Notes: generated by a model not told the origin, from the sequence alone. A stretch of DNA of 44,602 nucleotides from Rhodospirillaceae bacterium (GCA_002706405.1 PALN01000055.1:1-44602), one strand, 5' to 3'. Counted from the stretch's first letter, positions 25,042 to 33,589 are shown. Made by a program: numbers and translations.

Positions 25042-25173
25042 GAAGTCGGCTCCCAACCGATGGTGTCGTTATGGGGTCCACTTAACCCGCTGGCCGGGGG
25101 GAAATCAACCGCCTGCGGCTTGCCGACGGGAAATCACCGCCCCATAGTTCAGGCAACGGAACGGAGAGCACAT

Positions 25174-25629
25174 ATGCGGGCATTGCTGCAACGGGTGACG
25201 GAGGCCGAGGTCTCCGTGGTCGATGATACGGGCGCCGAGGCGCCCCTGGCCGCCATCGGCCCGGGGCTTGTCGTTCTGATTTGTGCCGAGCCGGCGGACA
25301 CGGAGGAGACGGCGCAGTATTTCGCGCGCAAGGTCGCCAACATGCGGATGTTCGAGGATGTGGACGGCAAGACCAACCTGTCCATTCAGGACGTGGGCGG
25401 CGAGGCCCTGGTGATCAGCCAGTTCACCCTGGCCGCCGACTGGAAGAAGGGCAACCGCCCCGGGTTTTCGGGCGCTGCCGACCCGGCGACGGCGGAACGT
25501 CTCTACCTTGCCTTCGTGGATTACCTTAAGACCGAAGGCGTCGAGGCCGCGACGGGTCAATTCCGCTCCCACATGCGGGTGCGGCTGGCCAATGACGGAC
25601 CGTTCACGATCTGGATGGATTCGGACTGA
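25174..25629 (+). CDS. dtd: D-aminoacyl-tRNA deacylase
   Basis: The 151-residue protein starts MRALLQRVTEAEVSV and has the two Dtd signatures: SQFTLAADWKKGNRPGFSGAADP (the active SQxT motif near residue 86) and NDGPFTIWMD at the C-terminus (the cross-subunit GlyPro motif, with Phe where Val is common). The homodimer hydrolyses D-amino acids and glycine mischarged on tRNA. Length equals the family. It is transcribed away from the transaldolase gene and ends in a clear terminator, so it is a single-gene unit. Confidence 0.95.
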   Translation: MRALLQRVTEAEVSVVDDTGAEAPLAAIGPGLVVLICAEPADTEETAQYFARKVANMRMFEDVDGKTNLSIQDVGGEALVISQFTLAADWKKGNRPGFSGAADPATAERLYLAFVDYLKTEGVEAATGQFRSHMRVRLANDGPFTIWMDSD

Positions 25630-25638
25630 GACAACAGA

Positions 25639-25672
25639 AAACGCCGCGTCCTTTTTGTGGAACGCGGCGTTT
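25639..25672 (+). terminator. Intrinsic terminator of dtd
   Basis: An exact 11-bp stem, AAACGCCGCGT (25639-25649) with ACGCGGCGTTT (25662-25672), encloses a 12-nt loop. It starts 9 nt after the dtd stop. The stem ends in A/T pairs on both sides, so it could also serve the convergent EF-hand gene. Confidence 0.75.
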
Positions 25673-25713
25673 CCTTGGTGCCGCCGCAGGGGCGGGCGGC
25701 GGCGGGGGGAGGG

Positions 25714-26229
25714 TTACTTGCGCTCGCCGTGATGGCCGCGTTCGTCGCGGTCGTGGTCACGGTCATGACCCTTATGCTTGTGCTTGCGCTTCAGTTCGCT
25801 GCGTTCGATCTCGCCGTCGTCGTTCCGGTCGAGATGCGCCATCATGCGGTCGACCCGGCGGGCGATTTCAGCTTCCGAGACCTTGGCATCGCCGTCACGG
25901 TCGAGCTTCTGGAACATGCGGACCATGCGGTGGCGCATGATCTCGTTGAACACGCCTTGGAATTCGTCCAACGACAGCTGACCGTCCTTGTTGGCGTCGT
26001 ACTTGGTGATGGACGCCTTGCGGGCGGCCGTGATCTCGTCCTTGGTGATCTTGCCGTCGTTGTTGGCGTCATAGCGTTCGAACAACATTTCCGCCCGATC
26101 GCCGGATTTGCCGTGGGCGCCGCGGGCTTCGGCCTGGACCGCGACGGCGGTGGCGCCGATTGTCACGGCGGCGGCCAGGGCGCCCAGAACGATCTTGGTG
26201 CGGGTTTTCATGCGGTGGGTGCGTGCCAT
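25714..26229 (-). CDS. Exported EF-hand protein with four calcium-binding loops
   Basis: The 171-residue protein has a signal peptide or anchor (residues 9-34) ending near VQAEA, then four canonical EF-hand loops: DANNDGKITKDE (54-65), DANKDGQLSLDE (78-89), DRDGDAKVSEAE (110-121) and DRNDDGEIERSE (134-145). The third loop has Ala at the sixth position, where Gly is normal. The tail (148-171) is almost all Lys, His, Arg, Asp and Glu and could bind metal. The ATG at 26229 has a good AAGGAG upstream; the frame extending to 26349 is rejected. It probably buffers or senses calcium in the periplasm. Confidence 0.88.
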   Translation of the reverse strand: MARTHRMKTRTKIVLGALAAAVTIGATAVAVQAEARGAHGKSGDRAEMLFERYDANNDGKITKDEITAARKASITKYDANKDGQLSLDEFQGVFNEIMRHRMVRMFQKLDRDGDAKVSEAEIARRVDRMMAHLDRNDDGEIERSELKRKHKHKGHDRDHDRDERGHHGERK

Positions 26230-26419
26230 CGATTTTCTCCTTGTTGCGTTGGCTTTCGATGACCCCACTAAAGCCCCCAAACGTCGCCCAAATATGGCGG
26301 GAAAGGCCCCGATTGTCGCAAAAGGTGACGCCGCGCCGGGGTGACACATTTAGTTACAAATTTTTGCCCGCCACCCCGCGGGGCTTTGGCATAGTGCCCT
26401 GAGAAAAGGTGCCCAAGAC

Positions 26420-27145
26420 ATGGCTGACAGCGAACACATCCTGGTCGTCGACGACCATCCGGACATCCGGGACGCCCTGGCGCGCTATCTGAAAGAGCAC
26501 GGCTATCGGGTGACCACGGCCGACCGCGCGCAATCGGCGCGTCAGGTGCTGGAGACCAGCGCCATCGACCTGGTGGTTCTGGACATCATGATGCCGGGCG
26601 AGGACGGCCTTAGCCTGTGCCGCCATCTGCGCGCGACCACTTCCCTGCCGGTGATCCTGTTGACCGCCATGGCCGACGATACGGATCGCATCATCGGCCT
26701 GGAAATGGGCGCCGACGACTATGTGACCAAGCCGTTCAACCCGCGCGAACTGCTGGCCCGCATCAAGGCCGTGCTGCGCCGCGCCACCGCCATGCCGCCG
26801 GTCGAGAGCGAGGCCCCCGGCACCTGCTATCGCTTCGGTCCCTGGACCTTCGATCCGAGCGCCCAGACGCTGAGCGGCCCCGGCGGCGAACCGATTCCCC
26901 TGTCGACCGGGGAAAGTCTTTTGCTGGGCGTGTTCGTGCGCCATCCGGGCCGGGTCCTCAACCGCGACCAGTTATTGGACCTGACCCGCGGGCGCACGGC
27001 GCAGCTGTTTGACCGGGCCATCGACAACCAGGTCAGCCGTCTGCGCAAGAAGGTCGAACGTGACGCGCGCAATCCCGAATACATCAAGACCCATTGGGGC
27101 GGCGGATACAGTTTCGCCGCCCCCGTCGAGGTCGTGGCGCCATGA
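26420..27145 (+). CDS. OmpR-family response regulator
   Basis: The 241-residue protein has a receiver domain (acidic pair D11-D12, phosphoacceptor D55 in VVLDIMMPGEDG, Thr in LLTAMAD, Lys in VTKPFNPREL) and a C-terminal winged helix (ESLLLGVFVRHPGRVLNRDQLL, IDNQVSRLRKKVE, IKTHWGGGYSF). It would bind DNA when phosphorylated by the adjacent kinase. Its stop overlaps the kinase ATG by 4 nt (ATGA, 27142-27145). Since the kinase frame is broken, the regulator may now respond to other donors or none. The signal is unknown. Confidence 0.93.
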   Translation: MADSEHILVVDDHPDIRDALARYLKEHGYRVTTADRAQSARQVLETSAIDLVVLDIMMPGEDGLSLCRHLRATTSLPVILLTAMADDTDRIIGLEMGADDYVTKPFNPRELLARIKAVLRRATAMPPVESEAPGTCYRFGPWTFDPSAQTLSGPGGEPIPLSTGESLLLGVFVRHPGRVLNRDQLLDLTRGRTAQLFDRAIDNQVSRLRKKVERDARNPEYIKTHWGGGYSFAAPVEVVAP

Positions 27146-28567
27146 CGGAGCCCCGCTACAGGCTGCCCTGGCCCCGGTCCCTGGCGGGACAGCTGATCGC
27201 GTCTCTTCTGGTCGCGATCACCGTGGCCCAGGTCGTCAGTTTCGTCGTGTTCACGTCGGAGCGCCGCGAGGACATTGCCAACGCGCGCCGCGAACAGGTG
27301 ATGCAGCGCGCGGCCTCGCTGGTGCAGATGCTTGACCGCCTGGGAGCGCAACGGGACGCGGCCCTGACCGAGACGATTCTGACGGCGGCGACCTCGACCC
27401 GTGTGCGGTTCTGGATCGCGCCGACCAATGCCGTGCCGGCAGACAGGGCGGAGGCCGTCGACAACGAATATGTGCGCATCCTGGCGGCGCGTGTCGGCGC
27501 GGACGACAAACGGCGCATTCTGGTCATGGTCGCGGGGGCCGATGACCGCCGGCTGCTGTCCCTGCCGCCGTTCCTTGATCGCATCCACAGGCAATGGCAT
27601 GGCGGCAAGGGGGCCGGGGAAACCAAGCATCCCGCCGGGGCGTCGGGGCGTCCCGTCGGCATGGCGCTGTCCGTGTCGTTGGGCGGCGGAGAATGGCTGA
27701 ACGGGGAATGGGACTCCCCGCCGCCCCGGGTGTGGGGCATTCGCGCCCTGATCGCCATGGCGTTGATGGTGCTGGCGGTGTCCGCCGTCAGTTTCCTGAT
27801 CGTGCGCCGCCTGACCCGCCCGCTGCGTGAACTGGCTGCCGCCGCCGCTGATGCCCCGGGGGCCCGGCGAAATCCGCCGCACGACCGCTGCCTTCAACAC
27901 CATGCAGGAACGCCTGCACCGCTTCGTTGCCGACCGCACGCGCATGCTGGCGGCCATCAGTCACGACCTGCGCACGCCGCTGACGTCGCTGCGCCTGCGG
28001 GCCGAGTTCATCACCGACGACGCGGAAAACAAGCAGAAGATCCTGAACATCCTGGACGAGATGGAACGCATCACCGAGGCGACCCTCGCCTTTGCCCGCG
28101 ACGAACAGGCGGGCGGTCAGTCGGAGTCCACGGACGTCGCCGAACTGTGCGGCGACGTCGCCCAGGAGCTCAGCGACATGGGGCTGGACGTGGCGTTCAC
28201 GCCGGCGGGGCCTGCGGTCATGACCTGCCAGCCGACGGCCCTCAAGCGGGCCATTCGCAACCTGGCGCAGAACGCCGTTCATTACGGCGGCCGTGCGCGC
28301 CTGGCGGTCCGCCTTGCGGATAGCGAAATCCTGGTCACGGTCGAAGACGACGGCCCGGGCATTCCGGAAGCCGATCAGGACAGCGTGTTCGAGCCGTTTA
28401 CCCGGCTGGAGACCTCGCGCAGCCATGAAACCGGCGGGGTCGGGCTGGGTTTGGCCATTACCCGCAACATCGTGCGCGCCCACGGCGGCGACATTCACCT
28501 GGAAAATCTGACCCCTCGGGGACTGCGGGTGACGGTGTCCCTGCCGCTGCCGAGCGACGGCGGCTGA
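27142..28567 (+). pseudogene. EnvZ-type sensor histidine kinase, broken by an out-of-frame deletion in HAMP
   Basis: The first frame encodes an N-terminal helix (about residues 13-38), a periplasmic sensor of about 170 residues, a second helix and the start of HAMP (RRLTRPLRELAAAA). The rest is one base over: PPLMPRGPGEIRRTTAAFNTM, the H-box ISHDLRTPLTSLRLRAE, an N-box (LAQNAVHYGG) and G-boxes (DDGPGIPE, GVGLGLAI). Frames switch at about 27836-27850 in a GCCGCCGCCGCT run. Compared with other HAMP domains, about 8-10 linker residues are missing, so this is a deletion, not a simple base error. Without frameshifting no complete kinase is made. An assembly error in GC-rich sequence is possible. 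Confidence 0.8.
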
Positions 28568-28608
28568 CGGTTCGCGGTGCGGGCTGAAAAGCTATAACTA
28601 AAGCCTTG

Positions 28609-28639
28609 TTGGCAAAGGGTTTTATTTTAAGGTTATACT
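28609..28639 (+). promoter_or_regulatory. Candidate promoter of the tandem paralogue cluster
   Basis: TTGGCA (28609-28614) and TATACT (28634-28639) are separated by 19 nt in an AT-rich patch between the kinase remnant and the first paralogue. Each hexamer matches consensus at five of six positions; the spacer is slightly long. It would give the paralogue cluster its own start, independent of the two-component genes. Confidence 0.45.
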
Positions 28640-28693
28640 GTCGCCTGGCGCTGTCGGACGGGGACCGGCGGCTGCCCGCAGAGGAGGCGGACC

Positions 28694-29923
28694 GTGGAAA
28701 CCCTGAATGCGGGCGCAAACGGCGATCCCGGCGGCGAAATCGGCACCATTCACGACCTGATGGAAACGTTGGACCATTGGTCGGCGGCCGACTCCGACGT
28801 CAATCACCTGCTGTTGGTATCCTTCACGACCCTTGGCATGCCCGATCAGCAGGAAGGCGTGCAGCAGGCGCTTGAGGGCGCGTTTCTGACCTTCGTTCAT
28901 TCCCGCGGCGGCCAGGCGTTCAAGCTGTCCGACCTGGACACGGCGATCCTGATCAAGCTCGCCGACTTCAACCGCATGGAAGCGATGATGGACCTCAAGG
29001 TCGATATCATGCGGGTCATTCAACAGCATCTGCCGGAGCATTTTTCCAAGATCGATCAGGCGCGCCTGATCCGGCCCATCGACCTTTCCGTGCGGCTCGA
29101 CGCGGCCAAGCGGTTCCTGGATGCCTACGGCGACCGCCGCCGCGAAACCGCCGGCGACGAAAACGGCGAACGGCCGCTCAACATGCAGGATATCCAGAAG
29201 CTGCGCGACGCGCTGCGCAAGTTGGGCCCGCGTGAATTCGGCAAGCGCTATATCCGCTCGCAGACGGCGGCCCGGATCGTGCCGGGCAAGACAGTCCAGC
29301 CGGTGATGACCGAATATTATGTGGGGGTCGGTCTGTTGAAGCAGTCGATCCTGCGCGGCGTCGATATCCGCGGCACGGGCAACGTGTTCAACCAACTGAC
29401 CCTGACCTTCGATCAGGCGCTGTTGTACTGCATCGGCGCGGTGACCAGCGACCGCAGCAAGGCATCCCTGAACATGAACGTGGAAACCGTGTTCACCAAT
29501 GCGTTCGACCATTTCCTGCGCGAGGGGGGCGATAACGGCCTGGACGGCGTGGTCATCGAATTCCGCCAGGACAACATGTTCCAGCATTTCAGCCAATTTC
29601 AGACCGCATGTGAGCTGATCCACAAACGGGGCGGCACCGTTGCCATCGACAACGTGCTGCCGGAAACCCTGGGCTTGGTCAATCTGCACCGCTTGAAGGT
29701 GAAGATGGCCAAGGTCATGTGGCGGGCCGATGCCGAAGAGTCCTACCTTCAGGCCAAGGATGATATCCGCACCATGCAGGAGGGCGGCACGGTCATGGTG
29801 CTGGCCCATGTCGATGACGAACAGGCCATCACCATCGGCCAGAGCCTTGGGATCAATCTGTTCCAAGGCTATCACGTGGACAAACTTTTGGCGGCGGGGG
29901 CGGCCGCGAAGGATCGCGGCTAG
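28694..29923 (+). CDS. Degenerate EAL-like domain protein, paralogue 1 of 3
   Basis: The 409-residue soluble protein has no recognised name. Its C-terminal half (about 205-400) follows the order of EAL phosphodiesterase landmarks: KASLNMN with N260 (like VNLS), VVIEFRQ with E289 (like LEITE), VAIDN with D319-N320 (like the DDFG pair, second acid lost), AHVDDEQ (where AEGVE is expected) and FQGYH with Q391 (like QGY). The EAL triad itself is missing, so catalysis is unlikely; nucleotide or protein binding is possible. The N-terminal ~130 residues (LLLVSFTTLGM, RGGQAFKLS) are shared with the paralogues. GTG start with GAGGAGG upstream. Confidence 0.7.
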   Translation: METLNAGANGDPGGEIGTIHDLMETLDHWSAADSDVNHLLLVSFTTLGMPDQQEGVQQALEGAFLTFVHSRGGQAFKLSDLDTAILIKLADFNRMEAMMDLKVDIMRVIQQHLPEHFSKIDQARLIRPIDLSVRLDAAKRFLDAYGDRRRETAGDENGERPLNMQDIQKLRDALRKLGPREFGKRYIRSQTAARIVPGKTVQPVMTEYYVGVGLLKQSILRGVDIRGTGNVFNQLTLTFDQALLYCIGAVTSDRSKASLNMNVETVFTNAFDHFLREGGDNGLDGVVIEFRQDNMFQHFSQFQTACELIHKRGGTVAIDNVLPETLGLVNLHRLKVKMAKVMWRADAEESYLQAKDDIRTMQEGGTVMVLAHVDDEQAITIGQSLGINLFQGYHVDKLLAAGAAAKDRG

Positions 29924-29959
29924 GGCCGCCACGCGCAGGAAACGGAACGGACGCACAAA

Positions 29960-31147
29960 ATGGGATTTGGGCCTTCATCCATGGCGGGGGACGCCGCCGA
30001 TCTGCTCAAGAAACTCCGTGCCATGGGGAGCAAGAAGGGAGATCTGAATACCCTCTTGCTGGTTGATCTGTCAGATTTGGGATTGCCCGAAGACGACGAG
30101 CAACTGATGGACGAAATCGCCGAAATCCACACCCGCATCGCCCGGGTGCGGGGCGGCGGCGCCTATCAATTATCGCCGACGAATATCGCCGTGGTCGCGA
30201 ACCTGACGGAAATGAACAGGATGGAGGTTCCCCAGGAACTGAAGATGAACCTGTTCAAGATCCTGCAGGAGGAGTTTCCCGACAAAATGGCCGCCGTCGA
30301 CCAGACGAAGATCGTGCGGACCATCGATATGGCGACCCAGATGGCCGGCGCCATCCGCTTTCTCGAAGCTTTCGAGGAACGGGCCAAGGAGCAGGGCGTG
30401 ATCGCCGGGGCCGACGGAATGCGCGCGCTTAACGCCGCCGACAGCCAGACCGTGCGCGCAGTCCACGCCAAGGCCGGCGACAAGGCGTTCGCGGACTCCT
30501 ATGTGCAGGGCCAGTCGATCACCCTGATCGCCGACGGCAAGCCGCCGACGGTGATTGCTCGCGAGTACTACATGCGCATGGATATTCTGGGATCGGACGC
30601 GCTCAAGAACGTCAGCATCCATGAATCGGATCCTCTGTTCCCGCAATTGACCCTGGCTCTCGATCCGCTGATGCTGGGCATGTACCGCCATTACAATCCG
30701 GACGGCGGCAAATGCGCCCTCAACCTGACCCTGGAATCCGTGGGCGGCCCGGCGTTTCAGAAGTTTATCGCGGCCAATGGCGCGGCCAAGCTGGCCAACG
30801 TCATTGTCGAATTGCGCCTGGCGGATGTCATCCGCGATCTGCGCAAATACCAAGCCGCGCAAACCGCCGTGCGCGCCCAAGGCGGCACCATCGCCCTTGA
30901 TATCATTGACCCGGCGTTACTTGCGGTGCTGAATCTGACCGGCTTCAATGCCAACATCGCGAAAATCACCTGGCGGGAAAGCGGCATGGAGACCCTGGCG
31001 CGCAACCGTTCGGTCATCAAGCAGGCCCAGGACGCGGGATGCATTGTCGTATTGTGCCGGGTCGATTCCGAATTGGGACTGAGGGTTGGGCGCGAGGTCG
31101 GAATCACGGCCTTTCAGGGGCTGCACATCGAGGATATGCTGATATAG
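29960..31147 (+). CDS. Degenerate EAL-like domain protein, paralogue 2 of 3
   Basis: The 395-residue protein aligns end to end with its neighbours and is the most divergent of the three. Shared landmarks are LLLVDLSDLGL and RGGGAYQLSP in the N-terminal part, REYYMRMDIL, CALNLTLESV, VIVELRLADV, GGTIALDI (first DDFG Asp kept, second replaced by Ile), VVLCRVDSE and FQGLHIEDML. Loss of the second Asp and of the AEGVE glutamate argues against cyclic-di-GMP hydrolysis. No membrane segment or signal peptide. It follows paralogue 1 by 36 nt and is probably cotranscribed with it. Confidence 0.68.
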   Translation: MGFGPSSMAGDAADLLKKLRAMGSKKGDLNTLLLVDLSDLGLPEDDEQLMDEIAEIHTRIARVRGGGAYQLSPTNIAVVANLTEMNRMEVPQELKMNLFKILQEEFPDKMAAVDQTKIVRTIDMATQMAGAIRFLEAFEERAKEQGVIAGADGMRALNAADSQTVRAVHAKAGDKAFADSYVQGQSITLIADGKPPTVIAREYYMRMDILGSDALKNVSIHESDPLFPQLTLALDPLMLGMYRHYNPDGGKCALNLTLESVGGPAFQKFIAANGAAKLANVIVELRLADVIRDLRKYQAAQTAVRAQGGTIALDIIDPALLAVLNLTGFNANIAKITWRESGMETLARNRSVIKQAQDAGCIVVLCRVDSELGLRVGREVGITAFQGLHIEDMLI

Positions 31148-31275
31148 CCCGGTGGAGCTATTAAGGCAGTATTATCAAGTGCCTGATATGGATGTTTGTT
31201 CGGGCGTTGTTCTTGAGCCGAATACATCGTATGAACCAAAATTAAGCTCATTGACGGAAGTGGACCGAAAATTTC

Positions 31276-32454
31276 ATGGCTGATTCAAGTCCAGGCGGCG
31301 GCGAGCATCTTAAGCTACTGACGCGACTAAAGAATTGGAAAGGTGGGACGGAAGAGCCCAACCATCTGATTCTGGTCAGTTTTTCGACCCTCGGGATGAC
31401 CGAGGAAGAAGACAAGCAGCTCCGCAAGAAGACCGATGAGTCCTATGAGCGCTGTCGTGAGCGGCGCGCCGCCGAGGTCTATCGCCTGACCAGTACGGAC
31501 ACGGCGCTGCTGATGAAGCTCAACGACTACAATCAGATGGAATGGACGTCGGAGCTCAAGGTCGATCTGATCCGCGTCATTCAGCAGAATTTTCCGGAAT
31601 ACTTCAGCCAGATCGACCAGTCGCGGATGCTCCGCATCATCAATCTGCAGGGCCGCATAGGCAACGCGATCAAATTCCTGGAAACCTTCGATGACCGCGC
31701 CAAGGAAGCCGGCGTCGGCACGGGCGAAACCCGGCCGCTGCGCGAAAGCGACATCCAGGTCGTGCGCGACGGCATGCGCAAGATGGGCAAGAAGGCCTTC
31801 ACGGACAACTTCATCCGGTCGCAGGCGACGGTCCTGATTACGCCGGGCAAGGCGCCCATGCCGGTCATGCGGGAGTATTTCATCTCGGTCGAGATGATCC
31901 GCCAGCACATCCTGACCAATGTGGATTTCCGCGGCGCCGGGCTGGTGTTCCAGCACCTGACGCGGTCCCTTGATCAGATGCTCATCGAATGCTTCGACGA
32001 AGTGAATCCGGACCGCGCCAAGGCGTCCTTGAACCTGAACGTGGAAACCGTGTTCACCCATTCGTTCCAGAACCTCCTGGAGAAGGGAGGGAAGGCGCTG
32101 TCGAGTCTGGTCCTGGAGTTCCGCGCGGAAAACATTCTCCAGAACTGGGATCAATTCCAGACCGCGTCGGAACTGATTACTTCCCACGGCGGGACCATCG
32201 CCATCGATGCCATCATCCCGGAAAGCCTGGGCGTGATGGATCTGCCGCGCCTGGGGGCCAAGCTGGCCAAGGTGTTCTGGCGGCCGGGCACGGAAAACTC
32301 CCTGCCCGAGTACAAGGAAACGATCCAGAGCCTGCAGCAGCGGGGCACGGTTCTGGTCCTCGCCCGGGTCGACGACGAACTGGCGATCAAGACCGGTCAT
32401 GCCTGCGGCATCACCATGTTCCAGGGGTTCCTGATCGACGACATGGTGCGCTAG
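31276..32454 (+). CDS. Degenerate EAL-like domain protein, paralogue 3 of 3
   Basis: The 392-residue protein is closer to paralogue 1 than to 2: both have ELKVDLIRVIQQ/DLKVDIMRVIQQ, KASLN-x-NVETVFT and a near-identical QFQTA-ELI stretch. EAL-like landmarks are KASLNLN, LVLEFRAEN, TIAIDA (second Asp replaced by Ala), KLAKVFW (possible KiD lysine), VLARVDDE and FQGFLIDDMV. It lacks the EAL motif. The gap of 128 nt after paralogue 2 is AT-richer and may hold a promoter. The DUF2927 gene begins 24 nt downstream, so this gene and that one may form a unit. Confidence 0.7.
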   Translation: MADSSPGGGEHLKLLTRLKNWKGGTEEPNHLILVSFSTLGMTEEEDKQLRKKTDESYERCRERRAAEVYRLTSTDTALLMKLNDYNQMEWTSELKVDLIRVIQQNFPEYFSQIDQSRMLRIINLQGRIGNAIKFLETFDDRAKEAGVGTGETRPLRESDIQVVRDGMRKMGKKAFTDNFIRSQATVLITPGKAPMPVMREYFISVEMIRQHILTNVDFRGAGLVFQHLTRSLDQMLIECFDEVNPDRAKASLNLNVETVFTHSFQNLLEKGGKALSSLVLEFRAENILQNWDQFQTASELITSHGGTIAIDAIIPESLGVMDLPRLGAKLAKVFWRPGTENSLPEYKETIQSLQQRGTVLVLARVDDELAIKTGHACGITMFQGFLIDDMVR

Positions 32455-32478
32455 GCGCCCTTCTGTTAAGGTCACGTC

Positions 32479-33285
32479 ATGCGCATTTCAGCACGTATTC
32501 TGGTTGTCGCCTGCGCCTTCGTGGCCGCCGCCGTCACGACCGCGCGGGCCGGGGACGATGTGTCCAATGCCGACTTGATCAAGGCATTTGCCGGCGTCGC
32601 GCTGGGTTCCGAATACGAAAAGCGCATCCCCCGCGTCATCAAATGGGAGAAACCGGTCAACGTGGCCGTGCTGGGCAAGGGCTACCCGCCCCTGTTCGAG
32701 GATCTGGTGGTCAGGCAGGTTGCGGATTTGGCCAAGGAAACCGGCCATCCCGTGGCGCTGGTCTATTCCGACGTCATGCGCCGGGAAAAGCGCCTGCCGC
32801 CCAACGTGTCCAAAATCCCCATCAACGTGCTGGTCTTCTTCGCGCCCAAGGCGCAACTGCCGGCGATGGTCGAAAAGCACACCAAGGGGGCCTTCAAGGC
32901 GACCGATGTGGCGAAATATCTGAAGCTCGGGTTCTGCCACGGGCGCCTGCAGATCTACAAATCCGGGGCGCTGAAATTCGCCTATGCGGCGGTGCCGGCG
33001 GAAATGGTCACCCAGGTCCAGTACGGCAATGTTCAGGTCGATCCCAAGATCTTCCTGCGCGCCTGCGTGACCGAGGAACTGACCCAGCTCATGGGTCTGA
33101 TCAACGATGTCGAGGGGCTGAGCTTTTCGATCTTTTCCGATTCCAGCCGTCATGTGGACCTGACCGAGGCCGACCGCTGGATGTTGCGCATGCTCTATGA
33201 TCCGCGCATGAAGCCGGGCATGAAGGCGGACGCGGCGCTGCCCATCGCGGCGCAGTACCTGGCCCTTGAACGGCCCGGCAAATAG
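32479..33285 (+). CDS. DUF2927 family exported protein
   Basis: The 268-residue protein has a cleavable signal peptide (MRISARILVVACAFVAAAVTTARA, cut near residue 24) and the DUF2927 core: FCHGRLQIYKSGALKFA, the ACVTEELTQLMGLINDVEGL segment with its invariant-looking Cys, EE and Q, SIFSDSSRH, and LTEADRWMLRMLYDPRMKPGM. It has the look of a periplasmic hydrolase-like protein, but no activity is known to me. It is 24 nt downstream of the third EAL-like paralogue, so it may share that transcript. It ends 16 nt from the convergent micropeptide gene. Confidence 0.82.
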   Translation: MRISARILVVACAFVAAAVTTARAGDDVSNADLIKAFAGVALGSEYEKRIPRVIKWEKPVNVAVLGKGYPPLFEDLVVRQVADLAKETGHPVALVYSDVMRREKRLPPNVSKIPINVLVFFAPKAQLPAMVEKHTKGAFKATDVAKYLKLGFCHGRLQIYKSGALKFAYAAVPAEMVTQVQYGNVQVDPKIFLRACVTEELTQLMGLINDVEGLSFSIFSDSSRHVDLTEADRWMLRMLYDPRMKPGMKADAALPIAAQYLALERPGK

Positions 33286-33301
33286 CCGTCCCGAACGCTT
33301 C

Positions 33302-33415
33302 CTAAAACACCCAGAACAGATCGCGCAGGTCGAACATGGCCTCGGCGGCCAATGCCGTCAGCGTCAACGGCAGGGCCACGGCGAAAGCGGCAAGGGGGGC
33401 TTTCATGGTTTCCAT
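33302..33415 (-). CDS. 37-residue hydrophobic micropeptide
   Basis: A short frame starts at the ATG at 33415 and ends with TAG at 33302. It has an excellent Shine-Dalgarno, AAGGAGACC, six nt from the start codon. The product is a Met-Lys start followed by a hydrophobic Ala/Leu segment (residues 6-25), which could be a signal peptide or membrane helix, then a short tail MFDLRDLFWVF. I do not recognise it. An in-frame second ATG at 33406 is possible. The start region lies in the inverted repeat at 33399-33465, which could hide the ribosome site. Coding status rests on the ribosome site and peptide character only. Confidence 0.5.
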   Translation of the reverse strand: METMKAPLAAFAVALPLTLTALAAEAMFDLRDLFWVF

Positions 33416-33465
33416 GACAGGTCTCCTTATCTCCGTCCAAGCGGGGAAAAGGAGACCATGAAAGC
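33399..33465 (-). promoter_or_regulatory. Inverted repeat that can sequester the micropeptide Shine-Dalgarno
   Basis: On the minus strand the 17-nt arm GCTTTCATGGTCTCCTT (33465-33449) pairs fully with AAGGAGA (33428-33422) plus CCATGAAAGC (33408-33399). The loop is 20 nt and a 13-nt bulge contains the start codon. The Shine-Dalgarno would be buried in the stem. The plus-strand copy also spells AAGGAGACC directly before an ATG (33458), so the repeat looks like an inverted duplication of a gene start. Confidence 0.55.
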
Positions 33466-33528
33466 GGGGCTGCCCGAGGGCGGAAATCGGGCAAAAACGG
33501 GGCAGGCAAACGGGGCCGCAGACAAGAA

Positions 33529-33561
33529 AAAAGCGGGAGAAACCGCGTTTCCCCCGCTTTT
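33529..33561 (-). terminator. Intrinsic terminator of the FAH-family gene
   Basis: Stem AAAAGCGGG (33529-33537) with CCCGCTTTT (33553-33561), 15-nt loop. On the minus strand it is followed by a T-run (the A-run at 33527-33532), 28 nt after the FAH gene stop. Confidence 0.75.
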
Positions 33562-33589
33562 CGTCTTTATTCCGGACTGTCTTGCGCGA

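Noticed and set aside
27830..27860. Programmed ribosomal frameshift to join the two kinase halves
   Set aside because: There is no slippery heptamer or downstream structure typical of such sites, and HAMP residues are missing, so a frameshift alone would not rebuild a normal domain.
28694..32454. The three paralogues read as active GGDEF/EAL enzymes
   Set aside because: The RGG in the N-terminal part is not followed by DEF and lacks the surrounding GGDEF residues; the EAL motif, second DDFG Asp and AEGVE Glu are absent in all three.
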